From NCBI GenBank assembly GCA_029207755.1, contig JARCOQ010000017.1:1674001-1738000 (forward strand): a stretch of 64,000 bases of DNA, written 5' to 3'. The DNA comes from Chamaea fasciata. Taxonomy: Eukaryota; Chordata; Aves; Passeriformes; Sylviidae. A model generated the notes under the pieces. That model had not been told where the DNA came from, ran no database searches, and saw only the letters and a program-made list of their open reading frames with translations. Numbering within the stretch: the stretch's first letter is position 1; the number at the start of each line of letters is the position of its first letter. A program made the translations under genes and the position numbers. Positions 56,451-64,000 of this stretch are shown one piece after another.

Positions 56451-57476
56451 AGGTTGCTCTGGTGATGTTCGTCTCCAGTTTGAGGAGATTCTTCAGTGCA
56501 GAGTCTTAGGATGTGTTTGATAAGAGCAACCTCAGATTTCAAGGGTTTCACAGCTTTTGAATGATAAAAAAGCCAACAATCCCAGCATGGGAAAAAAAAA
56601 AAAAAAAAAAAAAGGAATGAGAAGTATCTCTAAACCTTCTTGAAAGAGGAAGTGACAACAGCCTCAGCAGAGTGCATTTGCCAAATCTTCAGGCTTGGAA
56701 AAGGATGCATTGGATTTTTCAGGTTTAGTTTGTGCTGTTGTTTAAAAAAAACCCCAAAAAACACGAGGCAGTTTGTTTAGAGCCCAGCTCCATATTGAGA
56801 ACGTGCCCACGTGCACACGATTGCTGCTCTTTTCTTCAAGAAAAAAAAACCCCCAAAACCTTTTTTGGCCGATTTTTGGGCCCTGTTGTGCACACTCCCT
56901 GAACCCCAGGCGTGGGAAGGGAGCGTGTCCGTGACCCACCAGGAGCCCGACGTGACATTTACGGGCACCTTTGGCAGGACGGCTCTCACCGGCGCGGCAA
57001 TTACACACACAGATGAGCTCGGAAATTGCCCTTTTATGAAAATTCCAACCTCGATATTTAACTAGTTAATAGGAGCCCCCCTCTCGCATCTGATTTGCAA
57101 ATCAGGTATTTGTGTGAAGGGCTGGGTTTTTCAGAGGGCAGGGCTGACACTGAGATGTTTTCTCTGTTTTAAGTGCTTCTTCACACAGCGGGCACATCTC
57201 AATTTGGTTTTCCGTGAAAATCTTTGTTTCATTCCTGCTCACTCGCGAACGCCAGGTAACCGATAACTTGGACACAAAAAAACCCCAACCAAACAGGCAC
57301 AGAAATAAACTTTCAACTTCTGAAGCACCCTAAAAACAAGGGAGAAATTAACTTCCAGCTTCTGCAACTCCCAACCAATCCCAAACTGATCAGCGTGGGA
57401 GAGAAACACCTTTGCAGCAGAAGGCTGCACACAAAGCAGGCCCAGCCTCTTGCCACAACAAGCAGGTGTCATTTGA
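56451..57476. other. Unique noncoding sequence with a small CpG cluster
   Basis: A-run at 56590-56612. At 56911-56997 I count 10 CpG, 27 C and 32 G in 87 bp (observed/expected about 1.0). Frames cross the cluster on both strands (56811-57065 plus, 56742-57010 minus), but neither peptide is recognised. Confidence 0.4.
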
Positions 57477-57598
57477 AAATAACGAACGGAATTTTAAAGT
57501 TATCCTTTAAAAAATAACGAACAGAATTTTAAAGTTATCCTTTGAAAATAATGAACACAATTTTCAAGTTATCCTCTAAACATAACAAACAGAATTTT
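57477..57598. repeat. 34/35-bp tandem repeat, four copies
   Basis: Units of AATAACGAACAGAATTTTAA then AGTTATCCTTTGAAA, with spacing 35, 34 and 34 bp and increasing divergence toward the 3' side. Confidence 0.9.
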
Positions 57599-59160
57599 AG
57601 CAAAGCTGTGGTATATCGAGCCCAGTATTTTATTTTTTAAGGATATTTTCTATGTTTAACTCCCACCATTGAGGCCACTTGCAAGACAAGTTTATTCCCA
57701 ATTTTACAGGAAGAGGGTTAAACCCTGACTACACCTTGGTAGTTTTATTTTTTCCCTACTCATTTTTTTTCCCTCTCTAATCCAAGACAGCTAGTTTGGG
57801 GATTCTAACACGAGGGAAGAGTCAGATTTGAAGAGGAAAGAAGGGAATTCCTGTTCCTAATCTCTGTACATCAATAAGGCTCAGCAGCTGAGCATCTCCA
57901 GGTATTTCAGGGGCACAAAATCCCCTCTCCCACTCCCACCCAATCCTCATTTTCCTCAGAAAGGGCGAAGCTCAAACTTCCCAAAACAAAAGTGTTTGTG
58001 GAGCAGCTGTGCCGAGACAATTGAAACAAATATTTTTGCCTCAGTGTTTACTATAACACCACCTGGGAGATCTCTGCCCTTTCCCCATGGATATTTTCAT
58101 TTATCCAGGAGCAGATTTTGCTCATGCCGAGTGCAACGCTCCTATGAAACCTCCCTGGGCACCTTTACATCCCTTCAAACCCCAAATAAAAAGGCTGAGA
58201 AACACCAGAAAGAGAACCGCAGCCCCTAAAAAAAATGAGATTTTTTTGGGTTTTTTACCCCATAGGAAAAATAAGGGTGTTTTTTTTTTTTAAATAGGAA
58301 AAAATATCCATACAAAATTTTATTAATACTTATTAATATTTATTTATTAATCTTTATTTTAAACAATTATTAATATTATTTAATAATATTTATTATCTCC
58401 CCAGTTCCCAGCCCTCATGAACAAAGCCACCAGAAACACCGTGGGATTTGCTAAGTTTGCTCATGACTTTCCCAGAGTTTTCTCCAGTAGATCCCCCTGA
58501 ATTTCCAGGCTGAGCTTCGCTGCAGCAAAGCCTGTAAATATTTTGATCAGCCCTGTAGGGCAGCAGGCTGTAAACACACACACACACACACAGAGCACTC
58601 GGGGTGACGAGTTCTCAGCAGTGAGCTGCAGCATCTTGGCAGGAGCTGATTTTGTTTCACCCACTCCCCATCTTCCCCCATAATTAAACTTTTCTCTCGA
58701 AAAAAAACCCCTCCCAAACGCTGCACCCAAAGCACCGAATCGGTCAAGACATCAGGCGGCCGAAAATAAGCAAAATAAAAATTAATTTCAAACTGTGAAA
58801 CACAGTCAGCAGCAGCTAAATCCTCTCCAAGTCCCCCCCATTCATCCCCAGCAATTCAAACCAGGCCCAATTTCCACAGGAAGGTTTGTAAGGGGCAGCT
58901 GAAGTTTTAGCTGATTTTTTTTTTTTTTTAGTTCCTGATCCTGTCACTGAGGCTGATTTTAATAAATGCTGCTCACCTTGGCCCAAAGTTTGCATTTCGG
59001 CCCGTTCCCCTCCCACTTTTCCCTTCGCACGTGGTTTTCCTGGGGATTTTGTGAACGGTGATCGCACACAGACACTCCATAACCACAAACTGACCAACCT
59101 GAGCTGATATTTCCTTTTTCAGAGGCTTCCTTGACTGGTCACTTTTAAGTAAAGAAAATA
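57599..59160. other. Unique noncoding sequence
   Basis: AT-rich tract of TTATTAATATTTATT type at 58318-58397, CA repeat at 58574-58591 and T-run at 58915-58929. No gene is supported. Confidence 0.45.
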
Positions 59161-59500
59161 TAATATTAAATTTCAGCATAGAATCATCATAAATGTATCG
59201 TTAGGATAGAGCCATCACATAATATAATATTTCATAGTCACAGCCAGCTTTATATAGGATTACATTTATCCTAGGATATATAGGATATATAAATAATATA
59301 AAATAATATATAAAATAATAGGATTATCATATACGTTATATTATATATCCTATTATATAATAGGATGATTTTTATATTATAATATAATATATAAAATAAT
59401 AGGATTATTTTTATCCTATAATTGAATCCTATACAGGACTAAATGATCCTATTTTTATAGGATACAGGATTTTATAGCCCATGGGCTACAATCACAGGAA
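59161..59500. repeat. AT-rich DNA with TAGGAT repeats and a perfect palindrome
   Basis: ATAGGAT/ATCCTAT words recur in both orientations. ATCCTATTATATAATAGGAT at 59347-59366 is a perfect 20-bp palindrome. A 12-bp inverted pair TAGGATATATAA (59281-59292) and TTATATATCCTA (59341-59352) overlaps it. The structure favours cruciform formation. Confidence 0.85.
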
Positions 59501-60370
59501 ATTTCTGAAGGTGTACAAACTTTTTTTTTGGGGAAAAAAAAAATCTAAAATCGACTTAAAGGCTGTCATTAATCATTGCTCTTGATGCACTGTAATAATT
59601 TTAAACAATCATGAATGTTGGGCATTGTCCACTTGTATTTAGATGGATACTTGGATATCTGTAACCCAAAGCAAAAGCTAAAAAATGAGCACAAATCCCA
59701 TCAGAGAAGAGGAAATTCTTTTTTGTTTTAATTGTAAATCCTTTCTCAGTGACCACTCCCCTGCACTGAGGGCAGGAGTGCAATCCCTCAGCAGCGAGCA
59801 CTTACATAACCGTCCTACCCTCCCCAGGAACCGAGGAAATGAAGCGTGGGGTTCCCTAAAGAGGCAGAATTTATTTGTTTTGAAAAGGTGCACGTAGCAC
59901 CAGTCCCCAAATCTGAGAAGGCAAAGCATCCGTCCGTGAGAGTTCTCTCACAAGAAAGGGGGAAAAGCATCTTCGATGTCGTATTTCCTCAGAGGTGAGT
60001 TAAAAAAAAAAAAAAAAATCAAGTTATGGAGTGCAAGATTCCTACCTCGGCCAAATTTGATTTTCACACCGAGAGGAGGGACAAATCTGGGATTTGCTGA
60101 GACTCCTCAGAGGTGCTGGAACCCTCATGGAGCAGGCTGAAAACAAACCCCACTTTGAAAAAAAACACGAGAAGGAAGCAAATTTTGGAAATCAGGAAGC
60201 TCAGACACCCTCATTTTCCACAGTACAAGGAAGAGATACCTGGATTATTCTCCATGACTGAGCCATGGGCAGGCTGGCACCTCACAAGAGTCAGGATTTC
60301 TCAGGGAATTGGGCCCACGGAGTTCTCCAGGCCGGAGTTGTACTGGCTCAGCAATTTCTTCCAACGATTC
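59501..60370. other. Unique noncoding sequence
   Basis: A- and T-runs lie at 59520-59550 and 60002-60017. No exon or RNA gene is recognised. Confidence 0.45.
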
Positions 60371-60665
60371 GATAAAACTGTCTTCAACATGTTTTGCATC
60401 CAGGTACACACAGCAATAATTACCATAAAATCATAAAACACAAAGGCAGGGAAAGTGCAGTAATTTGCACTGATTATTAAGTAAAAATAGGGAAAGTTTA
60501 ATTATTAATTTTTTGAAATCGCTGGAAGGAGAAAAATAGCACACCTTCCACGTGCAGACACTGAAATTAGATTAGCTTGACAAGCCCCTTTCAGAGGGAA
60601 CAGGAATTCTTCAGTGCATTGATTTAATAGACCTTGAACATGTTACGAAGCAACTCTTCATTACA
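60371..60665. promoter_or_regulatory. Candidate conserved noncoding element
   Basis: AT-rich, repeat-free block with GCAGTAATTTGCACTG, GTTTAATTATTAATTTTTTG and GAAATTAGATTAGC words. No coding frame. Function is inferred. Confidence 0.34.
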
Positions 60666-61391
60666 GCATCCTAAAAAAAAAAAAAAAAATTAAAAAAAAG
60701 TGAGTGAAAGGATTTTAAATCCCACACCTTGGTGCTGCTTTTAGATTGATGCAAAAGATTGAAAAATTCCCAGTGTGATGACAGCTCCCCACTCAAAGCA
60801 GCCTCCAAGAGGAGCAGGGGAAATGGGAATAACTGATGCTCCTGTGGCAAGGGCAGCTCCTCGGGGGAAGAGGAAAAAGAAGGATTTCCCTGAAATTTTG
60901 GGTCGTGGTGCCCGCGTTTATTCACTTGGATCTGACCTCTGGATTTTAAAGCATCGGCAGCCACTGTCTGCTCTTCAAAATCTCTCCTTTTTTTTTTCCC
61001 CCACGCTGGGAAGACCTCAATGAAAATGTTTTCAAGTGGGGAAATAGTTTTATGGCGTTTAGAGTAAACACTGGCGGTTTTGTTGAAGGGAAAGGTGGCA
61101 GAGAAGAGCCCAAATGCGGAATTAAATGAGTTACACGCTCGTAAATGGACTTGAAGTGAAGGGAACTGCAACAAGGCAAAACTGGGGAGCTGCAGGAGCT
61201 GCCTGGGTCATGGGCAGGGCTGGAAATGCTAAATTGGAACTGTTGTTCTTAAATGAAACTGTTGTTTTTAAAGAACGGTCGGGAGAGATGGAAAGGGACT
61301 GAAATTCGGCTAATGAAGCAGAAGGACCTGCAGAAGAACTAAAAAGGGCTGCGCTCCTTTTGCATTTTTTCCCTTTCCCTTTTCCATTGGG
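60666..61391. other. Unique noncoding sequence
   Basis: A-rich tract at 60673-60700. The 167-aa minus frame at 60671-61174 begins in sequence with no domain and ends in the A-tract. No gene is called. Confidence 0.4.
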
Positions 61392-61701
61392 CTGGGTACT
61401 TTTTAAGAGCAATTCTTGTGTTTGATATCCTCCTTTTTTTTGCATTAAGTTGTGTATTTTTCAGAGCAATTAGTGTGTTCTGTACCCTACTTTTGCATTG
61501 GATTATTTTTCAGAGCAAATCTTGTGTTGTACACCTTCCCTTTTGCACTGGGCTGAGTATTTTTTCGAGTCAATATTGTGTTCTATATCCTCCTTTTGCA
61601 CTGGGCTGGGTTTGAGTATTTTTTAGAGCAAAAATTGTGTTCTATACCCTCCCCTTTTCGGGCGGGGGTATTTTTCAGAGCAAATCCTGTGTTCTGTATC
61701 C
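61392..61701. repeat. ~53-bp minisatellite, block 1
   Basis: Six diverged units. The shared order is GGGCTGGGT, GTATTTTTCAGAGCAAAT, CTTGTGTTCTGTACCCTCC, TTTTGCACT. AGAGCAA anchors lie at 61406, 61463, 61512, 61566, 61625 and 61677 (spacing 57, 49, 54, 59, 52). Block 2 lies at 63831-63935. Confidence 0.88.
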
Positions 61702-62340
61702 CCATTGTCTTCAGCCACCGGAGGAACCCCTCCTTTGCTGCTGCCAAAGCGGCTACTCCAGAGCTGGGTCAGACCAATTATTTCTTAAATGGTTTGTGCT
61801 CACCTGCACTTCAAATGGGCGCCTTTGAGAAGCAAAATAACAGCCCCTCGTTCCCAGGCTGCTCCCGAGATCCATTGTGAGCCCGGCACATCACTCTGCT
61901 CAATTAAAGAGCCCACGACTACAAAGTGACTGTACATCATTTGTATTACCTCGCTCCAGCCAACACTTTATTCACAAAATATCTGACTCCAAGAGGTCCT
62001 TTTCTGCTTAGCTAGGTGCTTTATCCCGGCTTGCGTTTGTGTTTAAAGAAAAAAAAAAATGAAAAGGGGGAAAACAATCAGCGACGTGCTTTAAGAAAAG
62101 CTTTCTGTGTCCTGAGCAGTTATTTCTTCTCTGCGAAGGGAGTTTTGCCTTTCCTTTACAGCCCACTTCAAACTGATCTGTGAGAGATTTCCCGAGTCCC
62201 AAGGAATGACAGCCTGAAGGCTTGCTTTCAAAATATTGGAGGCACAACACTGAAACCAACCCTGCCTTGCCAATTAACTTAATTCTCGCTCAGTTTGGGG
62301 CTGTGTATGCGTGAAATCATTAGAATGAGAAGGGGAAATA
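61702..62340. other. Unique block between the two repeat blocks
   Basis: Repeat-poor sequence with GCTCAATTAAAGAGCC and CATCATTTGTATTACC words. It looks like older unique DNA, which argues against the whole 2.14 kb being one inserted transposon. Confidence 0.33.
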
Positions 62341-62854
62341 AAATTCACCCTTTGCTGAGGGTTTAATGACACGGACAGGGGCTCTCAGTAGTCCACGACT
62401 CCTCCAGGACAGACTTTAGGTCCAGCCTAAGGATCCAAGCAGTCCAGGATCCTCTGATCCATCTTCCCTTCCAGCTGAGGACATTCCGTGATGATTCCCT
62501 GCCTCCTGCTCTCCCCCAGCAGCCCCCTGGAGCTGTCGGGTGGATTCCTCTGCTCCTGCCCTGTGCTGGGATGGATCCATCCTCAAATTCCAGCCCTGAG
62601 CTGATCATCCACAAATATCCCAAATATCCCACAGGGCTGCAGGAGGGTGGGCTCAGGGTGGGGGGGCACAGATGGGCAGGAGGGACAGGGACAGGGGAGT
62701 TTCTGCAGGGCTGCAGGGACACTTTTCCCCTCTCTGGGGGTAGCCAAGGCCTGGCCAGGCTGTCCAGAGGCTCCTCACCCTGGGTGAGATGCTGCCCTGA
62801 GCTCTCTGTGTCCCCCTCTTTGGGCAGGAGGTTGGTCAGAGGCTGTAGCCTTGG
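62341..62854. other. GC-moderate noncoding sequence
   Basis: The 196-aa minus frame (62363-62953) and 113-aa plus frame (62571-62912) overlap and lack domains. It may be part of a decayed retroviral element linked to the LTR-like DNA that follows, but I cannot align it. Confidence 0.35.
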
Positions 62855-63200
62855 TTTTGTGCCTGAGGTGTTTTGGTTTTCTGAAATTCTTTTCCCAGGG
62901 AATTTTCTGTAAACAGGAGAAAGGTTTTTTGTAAACTGTGCCGATGTTTTCATTCCTTTCCCTAGGAGGGAATTCTTGATGTCCCTCTGCTCTGACCAAT
63001 GTGAGTGAAGAGGTTTGTCTTTGTGTCACCAATGAGACTGGTCTGTGTAAAATACTATGAAGGGGAGAAACATCCCCAAAATAAAAGAGTCATTTCAGCC
63101 TTCTGGAGCTCAGAGTCTGTGTCACTGGGGTGTGAAACAGCGTCAAGAGACCTCCCCAGGTCCCTGTGAGCTGGGTGCCCCTGGCAGTGAGCAGCAGGCA
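62855..63200 (+). mobile_element. LTR-like fragment
   Basis: Has an LTR-like order: a U3-like part, GTGTAAAATACTATGAAGG as a weak TATA region, AATAAAAGAGTCATTTCAGC as polyadenylation signal (about 63079), then CTTCTGGAGCTCAGAGTCTG and a U5-like tail. No genes. Family and edges are unresolved. Confidence 0.42.
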
Positions 63201-63429
63201 GGAGCTGCCCCAGCGATTCCAGCACCCCGGGCTCTCCCAGAGCCTGTCCTGGCTGCCAAAAAACTCCAGCAGAGCCTTGCTGAGCTCATTTAGGGTCTCA
63301 AGACAGGGCCCTGAGATAGGAGGTTGGTCCTCCCCTCACCCAGACTTCCACTGCAGCTCCTGGCTTGAGGAGTTTGTGGCAAATGCTGCAAGGACAGAAC
63401 TCTGTGACTCCTGAGATCAGCACCAGAGC

Positions 63430-63716
63430 CACGCTCTCCTGTGGAATTCACGGGGCCAAACTGTGGGCCTGATATTTCTGGGCCTGAGAGATTTTATCCT
63501 GCTGGCAGTTGCTAATTTTTTCCCCAGGAAAAATTTCTCGAGAAAGCTTCTTCTCAAAACCGTCTTGGCAGACAACTCTCCTCTCTCCAAACCACCTTTC
63601 TCCAGGTGGTGTTTTGCTGTTTCTCTGGTTTAACCCACGGGATCAGAGAGGTGTCGTTCCTGTTCACCAACCACGTGAAGTCTGTGTGGGAACACCTTAT
63701 AAAAGGCAGTGAGAAT
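63430..63716 (+). mobile_element. LTR-like fragment with intact TATA box
   Basis: A U3-like stretch with GGAAAAATTTCTCGAGAAAG (a TTTCTCGAGAAA dyad), CTTCTTCTCAAAAC and CTCCTCTCTCCAAACCACC leads to a clear TATA box CTTATAAAAGGCAGTGAG at about 63697-63714. No polyadenylation signal follows, so the element seems cut off just after the core promoter. The architecture is like the preceding fragment but the two do not align closely. Confidence 0.42.
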
Positions 63717-63830
63717 TAGACAAGAAAAGCCTTTTTTTCTGTGCTCTTTGCCTTCTGAAATATTTGGAGTCTCTCATCTTTCTTTCGTGCCCTACAACGA
63801 CACCAAACAGCTCTGGGATTCATTTTCCCC

Positions 63831-63935
63831 GTTCTGTATCCTCCTTTTTGCATTGAGTATTTTCCAGAGCGTATCTTGTGTTCTGTACCCTCCCTTTTGC
63901 ACTGGGCTGGGTATGAGTATTTTTTAGAGCAAAAA
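63831..63935. repeat. ~53-bp minisatellite, block 2
   Basis: Two units of the same family as 61392-61701, with AGAGC anchors at 63866 and 63926. It begins with GTTCTGTATCC, the same 11 bases with which block 1 ends (61691-61701). Confidence 0.85.
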
Positions 63936-64000
63936 TTTGACGCCCCAAACCTTCAGCACGGCCCAGCTCCGCCAAAGTGCTCCAAAGCCTCCAGGACAGC
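63936..64000. other. Window end, unique
   Basis: GC-moderate DNA running off the window; nothing can be called. Confidence 0.4.

Noticed and set aside
1..64000. tRNA, rRNA, telomeric TTAGGG arrays and known microRNAs
   Set aside because: I looked for tRNA box words, rRNA wording, TTAGGG runs and continuous hairpins and found none that I can support by eye. A covariance-model search would be needed to exclude small RNA genes.

Overview
The window looks like nuclear DNA from a bird, most likely a songbird. It holds truncated CR1 LINE 3' ends on both strands, solo-LTR-like pieces of endogenous retroviruses, one old MIR-like CORE-SINE, and many short-period minisatellites; I see no mammalian Alu/L1. 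The bird assignment is an inference from these repeat types and no marker gene confirms it. I found no protein-coding gene, rRNA or tRNA that I can support. The longest open frames (29214-29954, 17318-17977, 21984-22778) are translations of tandem repeats. No bacterial-type systems (operons, CRISPR, attachment sites) are present.
Layout: from 1 to 11.7 kb there is unique intergenic or intronic sequence with AT-rich blocks that look like conserved noncoding elements, one CR1 fragment and an 18-bp repeat. At 11.8 kb lies a pure 29-copy TATAT pentanucleotide array. The stretch 12.49-14.81 kb is unusual: three CpG-rich patches (by hand count 18, 15 and 12 CpG, observed/expected about 1.2, 0.8 and 1.3) surround a 170-bp polypyrimidine tract. 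It is the best candidate in the window for an unannotated promoter or unmethylated regulatory site. An LTR-like element at 14.95-15.35 kb (minus) has an inverted relative at 37.5-37.85 kb (plus).
From 17 to 38.4 kb tandem arrays dominate: a 39/40-bp minisatellite with a 277-bp higher-order period (17.6 kb), a 24-bp array (21.1 kb), a G-tract array able to form G-quadruplexes (22.3-22.7 kb), a 44-bp array (27.8 kb), 650 bp of ATCC-type repeats with a nested about 130-bp period (29.3 kb), a TATATC hexanucleotide (35.1 kb), a 39-bp array (35.8 kb) and a 21-bp array with an EcoRI-site core (38.2 kb). AT-rich unique blocks lie between them. One 86-bp segment (37158-37243) has a branch-point-like site, polypyrimidine tract, acceptor, donor and a single open frame, so it is a possible exon.
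From 38.4 to 64 kb there are more AT-rich unique blocks with homeodomain, octamer and SOX-type words, CR1 fragments (39.4, 43.6 and 46.4 kb), the MIR-like SINE (44.2 kb), an LTR (41.95-42.29 kb), a 20-bp perfect palindrome in AT-rich DNA (59.35 kb), and a roughly 53-bp repeat family in two blocks (61.4-61.7 and 63.83-63.94 kb) separated by 2.14 kb that includes LTR-like sequence. The general picture is a gene desert or very long intron that probably carries regulatory elements. Conservation was not tested; every conserved-element label is inferred from base composition and motif content only.
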